DNA of 64,000 bases from Tenrec ecaudatus (GCF_050624435.1 NC_134541.1:101180805-101244804); one strand, 5' to 3'. Counted from the first letter of the stretch, positions 1 through 12,110 are shown. Numbers and translations: made by a program. Notes: generated from the letters alone by a model not told the origin.

Positions 1-190
1 GCTCACACCTCTCACCCCAGCCACTCATCCCAACTTCTCTGGAGAGCGAGCTAGAGCTTGCTTGCCCGCGCGGCGCCGCCGCGCCGCCGCCGCGCCGCCC
101 CCCCAAGCTCCAGCTGGCAGGTCCACCACTGCCTGGCCCAGCCTGCCATCTAGTGGCCATCTTCAGGATTTCAGGCTGGCAGCAGGTAGG
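1..190. other. GC-rich CCG-type stretch, no gene
   Basis: About 40 bases at 65-104 consist almost entirely of C and G with a CCG/GCC rhythm. No splice signals or recognisable protein are attached to it, and it is too short to call a CpG island. The rest of the stretch shows nothing recognisable. Confidence 0.5.
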
Positions 191-196
191 GATTTG

Positions 197-310
197 ACTG
201 CCCCATGGGTCTCCAGGGCTGTAACTCTTTACAGGAGTGAAAACCTTGTCTTTCTTTCCCCCACGGAGCAGATGGTGGTCCTGAACTTCAGCCCAGCCCG
301 TAATCCACCT
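197..310 (-). repeat. AfroSINE, partial
   Basis: Antisense AfroSINE body: the segment reads 'gggtctccagggctgtaactc', then a Ttctttcccc-like block and 'cggagcagatggtggt'. The tRNA-like head is degraded. The following 311-660 shows no gene or repeat I recognise. Confidence 0.75.
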
Positions 311-663
311 GGATGTGACTGAGTGGGATCTACTGACACCAGAGAAAGGCAGCACCCAGCCCTGCCTTCAACCAGAGACCACCAGCTGCTGCCTTCCCTC
401 ACCGGAGAGCTCCTGGCTCTTGGGGGTGGGGGGCATGCATGGGCTGCTAGCCACAGGTTATCTATCCATCTGTCAGCAATAGCTGCATGAGGCTGCTCCT
501 GAAAAGATGTGCAGCCTGGGAAATGGTGGGGCAGCTCTCTGTAGAGAGTGTGGGTGTGTGGTGGCTGGGCCTCACACAGGATTAATATTTCCAGGCTTGG
601 CTGTGTTGCTGAGAACAGTGCCTGGTACAAAGCAGCACTTCCTAAGCAGTCTTGTTATTTTGA

Positions 664-835
664 AGGGACCCGGTGGCACCGTGGTTAAGCATCCAGCGGC
701 TCCCTGAAAGGTGATGCTTCGAACGGGCCCACCCAGCGGCTTCCTGAGAGCCAGCCGGGCGCCGGGCTGCTCCTGTGAGAATACCCAGCAGGCAGTTTGC
801 GCTGCTGCCTGGGGTCACTGAGTCAGAGGTGGCCT
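664..835 (+). repeat. AfroSINE, diverged
   Basis: Begins with an A-box-like 'ggtggcaccgtggttaagc' and a B-box-like 'gcttcgaac', then decays. The tail block 'gtcactgagtcag' is still visible near 815. 836-1214 holds nothing I recognise. Confidence 0.7.
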
Positions 836-1214
836 GGTGGGACGTAAGATCGCAGGCTGTCCCCACATAGGTCAACCCCACTGTCTAGTGAGGCAGGGCA
901 GGGAGACCATTTTGAGAACAGCATCTGCACTCGGCTTTGAGGAGAACCTCGTGGCTGGGCACGCCACTGGGGATGCTGGTCCCAGCAGCCAGGACTTGTG
1001 GGTGTGCCGGCCTGTGCCACTGTGGCTGCTGCTGTGGTAGGAGTGGCTGGCGTGGTTTACAGGAGCCTGGCCACGGAGCCAGCGGGTGGGTCTGTTACCA
1101 GATGTGCACCCGGCAGGTGTCAGCGGAGCCACAGGCAGCCGGACTTGGTGAGGAGCGGGCTCTCTCCTTCCTTCTGTCCTCCTCCAAGCCCTCACGAGAA
1201 ATGGGCAGGGGGTC

Positions 1215-1500
1215 GGTCAGCGTTCTCTAGAGAAACAAAGGCAGGCCACTTATAGATGAGGAAAGTTTTACACAGCGAGGAGGAAGAGAACAGCTAATTA
1301 GTCCACACAGCAGTACAGAGGGCTTCAACTCACTTTCATGGAACAGGTAATATAATGAAGGTCCTTCAACTCAAGTGGGCTGCCAGGTCCAAGGTCAAGG
1401 AAGCAGGCAGCGGAGTCTGCCCGCCCGCAGGCAGCAGGGTGGGTCAGCAACAGTCAGTAGCAAGGGAGCTTAGCAAGCAGCCCTGATGTGACCTTGAACT
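1215..1500 (+). repeat. Family U repeat, diverged copy
   Basis: Starts 'gttctctagagaaacaaag' and shares its layout with better copies at 5195, 12300 and 13056-13232 (reverse). Class is unresolved; there is no coding capacity. 1501-1902 is unassigned. Confidence 0.45.
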
Positions 1501-1902
1501 CAAGGGATGCAGGACAACAGGATCCACCAGCCCGAGCTCAAGCAATGTGCACACCCTGTGGCCGTGCCACACAGAGGTTCCCAGCACGGTGGAACAAAGG
1601 GGCCAACCAGGAGGAAGAGCCCCGTGACGGCAGGTGGGGGAGTGTCTGGGAGCCCAGGAGACAGCCCCCACCAGTGCCATGCAGGGATCCCCCAGCTGCA
1701 GTCCACCCACAGGCCGGGGCAGTGACGTGCTGTCCACCCCGCAGCCACAGTCCACTGGCATGTGGGTTTTCTTTGTTTGACTCCAATCAAAGACACAACA
1801 CAACCAGGAAAGAGATGAGGGGGCTTTGCAAAGCTCATGGGAAAATGGAATGAAAAATCGTGGAAAGGTTCCACCAGCTTTTTGAAGGCCCCTCATAGAT
1901 GT

Positions 1903-2095
1903 CAAAGCGGTGGCCGAGTGGTTACGAATTGGGCAGCTAACTGCAGGGTCAGCAGTTCAAACGCCCAGCTGCCCCTTGGGAGAAAGGTGAAGCTTCCTAC
2001 TTCTGTAAAGAGTGATGGCCTCGGAACTCCTCATGGGCCATTCTGCCTTCTCCTAGAGGGCCGCTGCGAGTGGGCTTCTGCTCGATGGCAGGGAG
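1903..2095 (+). repeat. AfroSINE
   Basis: Sense copy with A box 'gtggccgagtggttacg' and B box 'ggtcagcagttcaaac', then the gggagaaaggtgaagc and agggccgctgcgag blocks. 2096-2690 holds no gene or recognisable repeat. Confidence 0.85.
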
Positions 2096-2690
2096 CCTGC
2101 CTTGTTCCTAGGCACAGAGAGCAGGGAGACGTGGAGCAGGAACTGGAAGGGATGCAGCCCTGCCTTCAGAGAGAACGCCTGTGTGTTCACTAGCGCCCCA
2201 GCCCCCCGTGTGGTTATCACAGTGCCAGGAATCCAAGGCAGGCCTGCATCTGAAACTGAGAAGGGTCCCCAGCCTGCTGCCATTGATGGGAGAACTGCTC
2301 TGGGGCGTTTCTCCCATGGACTGACCCTCTTGGTTTAGCTGCTAAGTGCAGCGAGTCCCCAAAGGACCCATCTACAGAGGTCAAGGTGTGCCAGTGGCCA
2401 CTAGGGTGCATGAGGGGCAGACACAGGTTTCCTGTACCGAACCAGCCAGACCCAAGTGCCGGGCCTGCCCAGGCAGGGAGATGGTACAAGTGCTGGGCCC
2501 AGCTCACTCCTCCCCTGTTCCCTTCAGGACTGAGCTTTCCCCAAGCCTGCCCTAGGCTGAGGGAAGAGCTGCTTGCAGACCGCACTAATGTCCGGGACCG
2601 GGAGGGAAACCAGATAATCTCAGCAAAAGGCACAAACGCGCGAAAGCAGCACCACAGCCCCTAAGTATCCACAGAACACTCCACCCAACG

Positions 2691-2691
<1 letters not shown>

Positions 2692-2736
<45 letters not shown>
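2692..2736. repeat. (CA)n microsatellite
   Basis: About 22 uninterrupted AC dinucleotides. Short open frames across it are repeat artefacts. Confidence 0.98.
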
Positions 2737-2738
<2 letters not shown>

Positions 2739-2827
2739 CACGCTCTGAACACTGGGCCACAAAGGACGCCTCCATGCACTCACAAGCCATCTCAGGTGGC
2801 GACACCGTCAATACGTGGACACTGAAA

Positions 2828-2930
2828 CTAGAGGGGCCCTGGTGCGAGAGTGGATCCCATGCTGGCCAGGAGTTCTACTCTGTCCTATTAGGTCGCTATC
2901 GATCAGAGTGCACTTGATGGCAGGCCCCAC
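2828..2930 (+). repeat. AfroSINE, internally deleted
   Basis: A head-like 'ggggccctggtgcgagagtgg' runs straight into the tail 'gttctactctgtcctattaggtcgctat', so the middle is missing. Confidence 0.65.
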
Positions 2931-2964
2931 CCCACCCCCTTTGGTTAAGAGCACTCCCCGAATG

Positions 2965-4150
2965 AAACAAGAGTGGAACACAGCATGCCAAAACGTTTGG
3001 GATGCAGCGAAAGCAATGCTCGGAGGGCAATTTATCGCAAGAAACACACAGATCCCAAACGAACAACTTAAACCCAATACCTCCAACAATTTGAAAAAGG
3101 GCATCAAAATAAGCCTACAAGTCACCAGAATAAATAAAACAAATAGAAGCCAGTTCTTTACAAGGATAAAATCAAACCACTGTCACATCTAAAAGAAAAA
3201 GGCATAAATAATATGAACAAACGAAGTGAGCCCTGTCATCAAAGAGCCAGGTGAGACGGAAGGGGCCGGCCCTGCTACGAGGAGCCATACTGCACCATCA
3301 GGCGCAGTGGTTCTGCAATGGGCTGCTAACCGCAAGGTCGGCAGATTGAAACTACTGGCTGCTCCTCTGGAGAAACACGAGGCTTTCTACTCCGCTAAAG
3401 ATGCACAGTCTCAGAGACCCACAGGGAGAGTTCTACTCTGCCCGCAAGGATCACTGTGAGCTGGAATTGACTTGATGGCACTGAGTTGCGATATTTCAAC
3501 CAATTTTAAAACCTAAAAGAAGTAGATACCTTTCTAGAAACACAATATTTACCTATATTAACATAGACTGGGGTAGACAATTATATAACAACAAAAGAAA
3601 AACATGACCATGTCATTAAAATGCTCCAAACCAAAAAAGGACAGGCCCAGGTTACTTCACTGGAGAATTCCACCATTTAGAGACGGGCTGACACCAATTT
3701 TACTCAAACTGCCCCAGAATATAGAGGATGGACCACTTCTTAATTCATTTAAATTCATTATATGAGGCTATCATCGCCCTGAGCCCCAAAGCAGTTAAAG
3801 ACATCACTAAAAAGAAAACCACAGGCCAACACCCCTCATGCACACAGACATTGAAATGAACAACCCTCTAGTCAACAGAACCCAACAATATATCACACTA
3901 ATTACATCATGACCACATGGGATTCATACCAGGGATGCAAGGATGGTTCAACATAGAATATAATCAGTATAATACACCAACATAAATAAAACAAACTACA
4001 TATCAACTGATGCAGAAGAAGATATTTGTCAAAATCAAACAGTGAATTAAAAAAAAGGAAAAAATCAAATACCAATTCCTGATAAAAATGCTAAATAGAA
4101 GAGAAATTCCTCAACATGATCAAGAAAATACCAGGGTCTTAATTATTAAC
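2965..4150 (+). pseudogene. LINE-1 ORF2 fragment, split by a SINE
   Basis: A-rich sense-strand L1 ORF2 sequence. The part around 3920-3960 translates to the reverse-transcriptase motif that includes GFIPGMQGWFN, and upstream parts match the RT N-terminal region. There is no long open frame; stops and frameshifts are frequent. An AfroSINE (3296-3495) interrupts it. L1 ORF2 encodes the endonuclease and reverse transcriptase that mobilise L1 and SINEs in trans; this copy is dead and 5'-truncated. Confidence 0.85.
3296..3495 (+). repeat. AfroSINE inside L1
   Basis: Full-length sense copy: 'ggcgcagtggttctgcaatg' A box region, 'ggtcggcagattgaaac' B box, tail 'gacttgatggcactgagttg'. It was inserted after the L1 fragment. 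Confidence 0.9.
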
Positions 4151-4151
4151 T

Positions 4152-4255
4152 GTTTAAGGAAGCAGAAAGCCCATCTTTCTCCCCTGGAGCTGTTGGTGGT
4201 TATGAACTTCCATCCATGTGGATCACACCCTAACAGAGAACCACTACACCAGGAT
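4152..4255 (-). repeat. AfroSINE, partial
   Basis: Antisense segment 'gcagaaagcccatctttctc' through 'gaaccactacaccagg'. The tail half is missing. Confidence 0.8.
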
Positions 4256-5190
4256 TCCCACTATCCATGTCTCTCTAGCTCCTGCCCAATGATTAAGTGG
4301 ACCATGCAAATAAGGTACAGAAGGTTCTAACTTGGTGACTGATCTGTTTCCCCTTCTAGGAAAGAAACTGTAGAAGCCTTTCCAATCCATTTTCCAACTC
4401 TACCAACCAGCCCACTCTTACTTAGACACAGCAGTGGGTTGGTGACAAAGGACAAGTAGGTCATCCTTCTCAAGGCTGGGCTGAGCACATCAACACTTGG
4501 CAGTTGTGTGTGCATGGGCGCGCGCACGCACGCACACACACACACAGGTGGAAGTTAAAGCAAGTAGAAGAGGGACTCACTCCAGCCAAAGACCCACACA
4601 CACTCACATCTACAGCGTCTAAAGAGCAAGTTCAAGTGAACCATCTAAACCGAGTCTCGGTGAGACTGGCAAAGGAGCCCGCAGAACTTCAACAGAAGGA
4701 TTAACACTGGGCGGGGACACAGCATTCCTGGCCATCAACTGTGAATTACAATCGCAGCATAAAATGTTATCTATGACTCTGCAAAGTAGGCATGTGAGTA
4801 ACAATCCGCAGAGCTTGGGAGCCTGGGGAAAACTGGCACCCTCAAACTCTGTAGCTGGCAGCGCTCGGAAGTATAACCGTGTGCTCTGTTCAAGAACCTT
4901 AAGACAATCCATTGCGTTGCCCTAGTCAGACGCCGTCCAGACTGAGGGAGGAAAGGAATAAATGACAAAAAAAATTCTAAAGTCATGAATCAAATGATGA
5001 AATGGCCTATGAACCCAACTGGGAAATTCTCTCTTTTTTTTCCCCTAAATTGTTGCACATCAGTTTGATGCATTTTCTTGAAATTGCTTGTTAGAAACTC
5101 CAACATGTGCCAATGGGTGCCACCATGAGAAGACGACTTAAGTGCTAAGTAAATCAGGAAGCAAAGAGGTCATGCGGATGACTAATGTGG
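4256..5190. other. Unassigned stretch with short CA repeat
   Basis: A (CG/CA)n microsatellite lies at about 4516-4546. Otherwise no coding exon or recognisable repeat is seen. Open frames here are short and unremarkable. Confidence 0.5.
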
Positions 5191-5194
5191 CAGT

Positions 5195-5530
5195 CTGGGT
5201 ACATGAGAGAAACAAATCCACAGAAACTCATATGTATAAGAGAGGATTTTATATAAAGGGTAAGTGCACATCAAGAAAACATCCCAACCCAGTGCTGCCC
5301 AAACCCACAAGTCCAACATTAACCCATATGTCTGACACCAATTCACAAAGTCCTCCTCCATCTCACAAAACACACGCAATGACGCCAACTACTGGAGGAA
5401 AGCTGAGTCAGGGAATGTGTAAGCATGTCAGCGCTGGCAGGGGTTTCCACATGGCTGCTCCAGCACCCAGGGTAGGTCCATGTGGCTTCTCCTCAGGGAT
5501 GTCTTGCAGCAAGTGAGCCTTGCCAGCTGA
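5195..5530 (+). repeat. Family U repeat
   Basis: Clear copy: 'gagagaaacaaatccacag', then a TATA-rich stretch and 'acatcccaacccagtgctgc'. It aligns by eye with the reverse complement of 13056-13232. No ORF; possibly LTR-derived, but I cannot settle the class. Confidence 0.6.
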
Positions 5531-5719
5531 AGCAGAGAACTGGTTAAGGCAGCTGCACCCTGGTCCGACCATCAGAAAGCAAGAGACCCGAAAACTAGAA
5601 AGGCGAGGCTCACCGAGCCATTTATTTCTCTGCCCTTCAAATAACCCCATCTGTGTTTATTGGCCAGGTTGGTGCAATAAACTGTAACTATCTCAACTAA
5701 GCTGTGCTTGACCGAGCTG

Positions 5720-5945
5720 TGTTCCTTTGGACCGTCTCGTAGACATGCCAGAGCTGGATGATGTGAAAGGGAAACAGAAGGCCGACCCGTGCACTGGAGT
5801 GGCAGCTTTGATAACAACGATATGCTACAGATGCCCAGAAGATGGACAAATCGGTCTTGGGGGAAATACAACCAGCATGCTCTTTAGAAATGAAATGGTG
5901 GAACTTGGGCTCACTACCCTTAGACAAGCCACCAGCAAAGACAAA
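5720..5945 (+). repeat. RTE-like LINE 3' fragment
   Basis: Contains 'agatggacaaatcggtcttg' and 'accagcatgctctttagaaa', shared with 11800-12100 and 48400-48650 and in reverse with 51712-52110. This pattern fits the afrotherian RTE (BovB-related) LINE. It is non-coding here. 5946-6541 is unassigned. Confidence 0.55.
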
Positions 5946-6549
5946 TGGCAGAAAAGGACGTTCCTGTTGAGTAAACGACAGCGATGAAAGAGGGAAACCC
6001 TCCAAGGATGAGCCCAACAGTCCCCACGGCGGTCTCAGCCACACGCGCAATCGTGACAGTAATAGAGGGCTCTATCTCACACAGGGCACTGTGCATTCAG
6101 CCACCACCAAGCAGGACAAGACTGAACAAACAGCTGCACTGAGGACAACACGGAATCCAGACTTCCTGGCACCAAAGCTGTATGAACCCCTGAAACGATT
6201 AGCCTGAAATCATCTTGAAACGAACAAACCCCTTTAAAAACCAGCAGTAGTTGTGTAGCTTAACACGACGAGGACCTCGCCTCGCACGCTGTGCTCTTTC
6301 CAGGGCTGTCTCTATGGGATCAAACTGCCCAGAGCAACCAAGAGGTTCCAGAGGAATCTCAGCTGGGAGAGGTCACGGTGGTGGGCGAAGAGCAACTCAG
6401 AGGAGGAGGGCGTGAAGGGCGGCCCCACTCAAAGAAAGCTGCCCCCGTCCCTGAGCAGCACCCTAAGGAACGGGTGCATTCAGCAACAGCAACAAGCGCA
6501 TCCTATCTATTCCAAAAGGAACATTCAGTGGCTGGAGGAGCCTCCAGAG

Positions 6550-6743
6550 CAGTGGCTCTCAACCTTCCTCATGGTGTGACCCTTTCATACAGTTCCTCAT
6601 GTGGTGGTGACTGCCCCCACCATAAAATTGTTTTCGTGGCTACTTCGTCACTGTCATTTTGCTGCTGTTATGAAATGGGCAACGTCTGTGAAAGGGTTGT
6701 TCAACCCTCACAGGGGTCGCAACCCACAGGTTGAGAACCACTG
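6550..6743 (+). mobile_element. SPIN non-autonomous hAT transposon (194 bp)
   Basis: Terminal inverted repeats are CAGTGGCTCTCAACC on the left and GGTTGAGAACCACTG on the right. An 8-bp duplication flanks it (ctccagag 6542-6549, ctctagag 6744-6751; one mismatch). It has no transposase ORF, so it must have been moved in trans by a full SPIN. Confidence 0.93.
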
Positions 6744-6834
6744 CTCTAGAGAATCGGACACCATTCATGGGTGAAGGGTGCTGAATTTGTAGGTGACCAT
6801 TTTTCTTTTAAAATTGGTTTATTTGTGCCCGAGG

Positions 6835-8130
6835 AGAAAGCAATGGGACCAACAGTCCCGGGGAGGTCTGGGGGGTGAGGGACAGGGGTGTGAGCAGGCA
6901 GCGCCACAGACAGGGGAACAACTAGGGTATTAGAGTCAATAACATAACAAGCAGAAGATAGAGATCTGGAGGGGAGGGGTGTCGGAGCAAGAGCAAACTA
7001 GCTAAGAGGAGGTACCGAGAGGCAGAAACAAGGGGAAAGGAATGTGATGGTGGGGCGGGAGAAAAGGAAACAGAGGAAGGACCTAGGAAGCAAGGCAATG
7101 GATAGAGGTATAAACAGAGGTGTACATATGTAAATGCATTAATCCACAAAAATAGATGTATTGGCCTATGTACATGTTTATACAGCAATACACTGAGGTA
7201 GTGGACAGACGTCAGGTCTCTGCTCATACCCTCCCTCAATAAAAGAATACTTTGTTCTAACAAATTGGAAGTCTGAGATGTTCACCCTCCCAACATAATC
7301 CACACAATCCCTGAAGTCAAAACAGGTGAATAAGTAAATATGGTGTAAAAGGCGGATGGTGCTTGGCTATTAAAAGATACAGCGTCTGTGGTCTTCAAGG
7401 CTTGAAGTTACACAAGCCGCCATTCAGCAGAGAAGCAACAAGCCCACATGGAAGAAGCACACTGCCGGTGCAATCATGAGGGGTCACAGGGACCAGTAAT
7501 AGCATCAGGAGACACATAACAAACAAAAATATATTGAGAATGAGGGGGACTGGAACAGAGATCCAAAGCCCATCTGTAGACAATGGAACAATCTTCACAT
7601 AGAAGGGCCACAGGGAAGGGATGAGTCAACCAGGGTGCAGTAAGGCATCGATGAAACACACTCTATTCCTCTGGTTCCTTGAGGCTTCCTCACCCCCACT
7701 ACCATGACCCCAGTGCTGCTTCTCACTTCAGACTGGACCAGAACATGGACACAGGTACAGACAAGAGATGGGAGCTCACGACACACAGAATCCAGGAGCA
7801 GGAGTGGGAATAGCGATACCAGAAGGGTAGGGAGAAGAGGAGGAGAGAAAGGGGGAACCGACTGTAATGATCAACATATTACCACACCCCCCCTCTCCAG
7901 GGGGAAGAACAGAAAACCTGGGGAGGGGAGACAGCGGTCGGTGTGAGATGAAAATAACAATGTGCACTCTATCAGGGGGCATGGGGGGAGCTGATACCAA
8001 GGGCTCAATAAAAAATGTCTAGAAAATAATGAAGGTGACATATGCCCAACTTCGCCTGATGCAAGCGCTATATGGATTGTGACAAGAATTGTAAGAGTCC
8101 CTAATAAAATGATCTTTTAATGAAAAATAA
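6835..8130 (+). mobile_element. Family T non-coding retroelement, older copy
   Basis: Family T is a purine-rich, ORF-less element that ends in ...CCCTAATAAAATGATT plus poly(A). This copy has the diagnostic middle ('cttcaaggcttgaagttaca', 'catggaagaagcacac') and the tail at 8080-8125, with more divergence than other copies. The poly(A) signal and tail, plus long target duplications at other copies, indicate L1-type target-primed insertion. It may derive from an L1 3' UTR. Confidence 0.75.
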
Positions 8131-8154
8131 AATTGGCTTATTAAAGAGAAGAAA

Positions 8155-8328
8155 AGCCTCAGTGCCATCAAGTCGATGCCGACTCACAACAACCCTATAC
8201 AACAGGGGCTTTCCAAGCCTGTAACTCTTTACGGGAAGAGAAAGCCCGTGCTTTACTCCCAGAGCGGCAGGTGGTTTCAAACTGCTGACCTTGCAGTCAG
8301 CAGTCCAATGTGTAAACGCTGCTGATTG
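8155..8328 (-). repeat. AfroSINE
   Basis: Antisense copy from 'agtgccatcaagtcgatgcc' to 'gcagtcagcagtccaatgtg'. 8329-8707 is otherwise unassigned. Confidence 0.92.
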
Positions 8329-8707
8329 TCTGATTTTGAAAGTTAAAAGGGCGGGGGGAGGGGGGGAAGAAATCAGAGGGTTGAATGACAGGGTACTACC
8401 CCATCCCCCAAAGCTGGCAGGGGCCTGGGGCTGGTTTATGGAGTCTAAGCACAGAGAGCAGGTGAGAAGGGGGACAGAACAGAACAGGTGAGTGAGGAAG
8501 ATGGGGAGCCAGCAGTGCTGCTCCTTCCTCCACACTGATGTCTAAGCCCTGGAGAAAAAAACCTGAGGGTCAGTTCTTGGTAAGAACCCCATTCTTGATT
8601 AAGATCAAATTAAAGTGCGGCTATGAGTGAAGGCCTGAGTTTTGCAGCAGAAATTGGGAGGGAAACAATGCTTTATGTTCAGCTGTTATCCAAACAGTGA
8701 AGCTGAA

Positions 8708-9019
8708 CTATCTCTCTCTCTCTCTCTAACTCTCTCTCTCTAACTCTCTCTCTCTAACTCTCTCTCTCTAACTCTCTCTCTCTAACTCTCTCTCTCTAAC
8801 TCTCTCTCTCTAACTCTCTCTCTCTAACTCTCTCTCTCTAACTCTCTCTCTCTAACTCTCTCTCTCTAACTCTCTCTCTCTAACTCTCTCTCTCTAACTC
8901 TCTCTCTCTAACTCTCTCTCTCTAACTCTCTCTCTCTAACTCTCTCTCTCTAACTCTCTCTCTCTAACTCTCTCTCTCTAACTCTCTCTAACTCTCTCTA
9001 ACTCTCTCTAACTCTCTCT

Positions 9020-9080
<61 letters not shown>
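8708..9080. repeat. CT-rich minisatellite, 14-bp then 10-bp unit, ending in (CA)n
   Basis: AAC triplets recur exactly every 14 bases from 8728-8730 to 8980-8982: 18 consecutive intervals, unit AACTCTCTCTCTCT. The period then drops to 10 bases (AACTCTCTCT) for four intervals to 9022, followed by (TC)n and (AC)n to about 9080. There are no substitutions in the 14-bp part. This is not a CRISPR array: there are no unique spacers. Confidence 0.97.
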
Positions 9081-9082
<2 letters not shown>

Positions 9083-9084
9083 AG

Positions 9085-9654
9085 GAAAAATCGAGTCAGC
9101 TTGCTTCCATTACCCAATCTTGTGTCTCAATTATTCTTTCAAAACAGAGGGGGAGGGGTACGAATGCGGTCACCCTGAGGCCTCCTGGCCAGCTACCGTG
9201 GACTTCTGAGGAATGGGCAAGCATCCCTGGCCAGTGTCCACAGAGGCGGCTTCCAGCAACTTCTCTGCCCTGATGGCCTGGGGATATGGTTTCAGACATC
9301 TCAGATTGTTTCACTTAGACCAGCTCAAAAGCATGTAAAAGAAAGGTAGACCAAGTTGAAAAATTAACTTAGAATGGTGACCTTCATCCAAAAGCTGTCT
9401 CATGATGGGAGCCAGGAAAGGTGTTAAATGAACCAGGGCAAATCTGAGGAGAAGAGGACTTCCAGAACATTTCATTGTGCTCATGAGAAACCTATACATG
9501 GAAGAAGAGGGAAGCCATTTGAACAGAACAAGGGACTGAGATCAGGTGGTTTAAGATCAGGAAAGATGTAGACCAGGGTTGTATCTTCTCATACTTTTTC
9601 AGTCTGTATGCTGGGCCGATAATCTGAGAAAAACTGGACTAAATGAAGAAGAAT
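9085..9654. other. Unassigned stretch
   Basis: No coding exon, recognisable repeat or regulatory signal seen between the minisatellite and the family T copy. Confidence 0.4.
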
Positions 9655-11775
9655 GTGGTGTCAGCCACACCGAGGCAAAACACTAAGGGCGTGCAACAGA
9701 ACAGCAAGGGGAACAGAGCAACGAATCCCCAGGGAATACCAAAAATAGACTTTAGGGCCAGGGCTTGGCGCCCCATCAGACTTGACCAGAAAACACTCCT
9801 AAAGGCCAACAGACAGTCCTTGAACTCACTACACGCTTTTCTTTCTTGTAGTTGGTGTTTTTGTCATTGGCTTGTTTTTTTTTCTTTTTGGTTTTGCTTT
9901 GCTTGGTTTTGTGCATGTTATTATCCCCGCAGGTCATGGTTTTTGATTGATCTACACCAGCCAATGTTTCAAGTCCTCCTGACTTTCAGCAGGCAAGGGT
10001 TTGTCACCTGCACACTGTAGATTAATAAGCCTCCCTCCAACCCTCACACCACCTTCTTCTTCTTTTGAATTTGTGGAGGATCTAATTATATGGGGAGCCA
10101 CAATCATGTGATTTCTTGACAGCTGTTTCCAGGGTGCTGACATAGATCAAAGCCTGTGACCTTTAGCATGGATTGCAACACAATGAAAAGAAACCATACC
10201 AATAGGCAACATCTTGATAAACAGAGAAAAGATTGGCGTTACCAAGGATTTCCTTTTACTTGAATTGACAATCAATGCTCATGGAAGCAGCCGTTAAGAA
10301 ACCAAACAGTGTATTATATTGAGCCAATCTGCTGCATAAGACCTACTTAAAGGTCTGTTGTTGTTTTGTTTTCTTTTGTTGCTTGGCTTTGCTCTGTCTT
10401 GCTTCTGTGCATGGTATTATCTCTGCAGGTCTGTCTAAATAAGATAAGCTGGATAAACAATCTGGAGGAGAAAACAACAGGACCAACAGTTCAGGGTGGA
10501 CATAGGAGAAAGGGAGGTGGGGGGAAAGGAAGTGGTGTTAACAAACCCAGGGACAAGGGAACAACAAGTGATCCAAATTGGTGGTGAGGAGGGTGTAGGA
10601 GACCTGGTAGGGCGTGACCAAGGGTAATGTAACCAAGAGGAATTACTGAAACCCAAATGAAGACTGAACATGATAGTGGGACAAGAGGAAAGTAAAAGGA
10701 AATAGAGGAGAGAGCTAGGAGGCAAAGGGCATTGATAGAGGTCTAAATAAAGGCATGTACATATGTAAATATATATATGAGGATGTGGAAATAGATCTAT
10801 GTGAATATATGTATAGGTTTAGTATTAAGGTAATAGATGGACATTGGGCCTCCACTCAAGTAGTTCCTCAATGTAAGAATACTTTGTTCTATTAAACTGA
10901 CATTTCTTGATGCTCACCTTCCCAACACAATCGCTGAAGACAAAGTGGGTGCATAAGCAAATCTGGTGAAAAAAGCTGATGAAGCCCGGCTATCAAAAGA
11001 TATAGCGTCTGGGGTCTTAAAGGCTTGAAGGTAAATAAGTGACCATCTATCTCAGGAGTAACAAAGCCCACATGGAAGAAGCACACCAGCCTGCGGTGAT
11101 CATGAGGTGTCAAAGGGATCAGGTATCAGGCATCATCAGAACAAAATATCGTATCATTGTGAATGAGAGGGTGTGCGGAGTGGAGACCCAAAGCCCATTC
11201 GTAAGGACATCCCTTTACCGAAGGGTCACAGGGAGGAGACAAGCCAGTCAGGGTGCAGTGTAGCAACGATGAAACATACAATTTTCCTCTAGTTCCTAAA
11301 TGCTCCCCACCCACCTATCATGATCCCAATTCTACCTTACAAATCTGGCTAGACAAGAAGATGTACATTGGTACAGATAGGAACTAGGAATCCAGGGTGG
11401 ATGACCGCTTCTGGGCCAGTGGTTAGGGTGGCGAGGGTGGAGGGAGGGTAGGGTCGAGAGGGGGAACCGATTACAAAGATCTATATGTAACCTCCTCCCT
11501 GGGGGATGGACAACAGAAAAGTGGGTGAAGGGTGATGTTGGACAGTGTAAGATATGACAAAATAATAATTTGTAAATTATGGAAGGTTTACAAGGGAGGA
11601 GAGAGCGGGGAGGGAAGGGGAAACATGAGGAGCTGATGGCAGGGGCTTAGGTGGAGAGCAAATGTCTTGAGAATGAGGAGGGCAATGAATGTACAAATGT
11701 GCTTGACACAACAGATGCATGTATGGATTGCGATAAGAGTTGTATGAGCCCCTAATAAAATGATTTAAAAAAAGA
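9655..11775 (+). mobile_element. Family T retroelement, near full length (about 2.1 kb)
   Basis: The 5' part ('cactaagggcgtgcaacag', 'ggcttggcgccccatcagac') matches the far end of the inverted copy at 27371-29119. A T-rich internal tract, a G/A-rich tract, the single 'gcccggctatcaaaagatat' module and the tail AATAAAATGATTTAAAAAAA follow in order. There is no ORF longer than about 125 codons. This copy has only one of the 247-bp internal modules that are doubled in other copies. Confidence 0.8.
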
Positions 11776-11794
11776 GGTCTGACAGACAAAGTCT

Positions 11795-12110
11795 GTCACT
11801 TTGTGGGCTAAGGTGTGCCTGCCCCAGGCCATGGTATTTTCCATCATCTCATCTGCATGTAAAGGTTGTACACGGAATAAGGACGCCTGAAGAATCCGTG
11901 CATTTAAATGATGGTGCTGGTGAAGAACATAGCCATGAATTTCCAAACGAACAAATCTGTCCGGAAAAAGTACAGCCAGACTGCTCCTTAGAAGCAAGGA
12001 TGGCGAGATTTCCTCTCCCAGAGTTTGGATGTGTTTCAGAAGAGAACAGACTCTGAAGGGCATCCTGTTTGGCCAAGTAGAAGACCCTCAGAGATGGATT
12101 GACACAGTAC
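11795..12110 (+). repeat. RTE-like LINE 3' fragment
   Basis: Sense fragment with 'aacgaacaaatctgtccgg' and 'actgctccttagaagcaagg', shared with the other RTE-like segments in this window. It lies directly 3' of the family T copy. 12111-12299 is unassigned. Confidence 0.6.

Noticed and set aside
8708-9080. Regular repeat array resembling CRISPR spacing
   Set aside because: It has no unique spacers, the units are simple CT-rich sequence, and the genome is mammalian.
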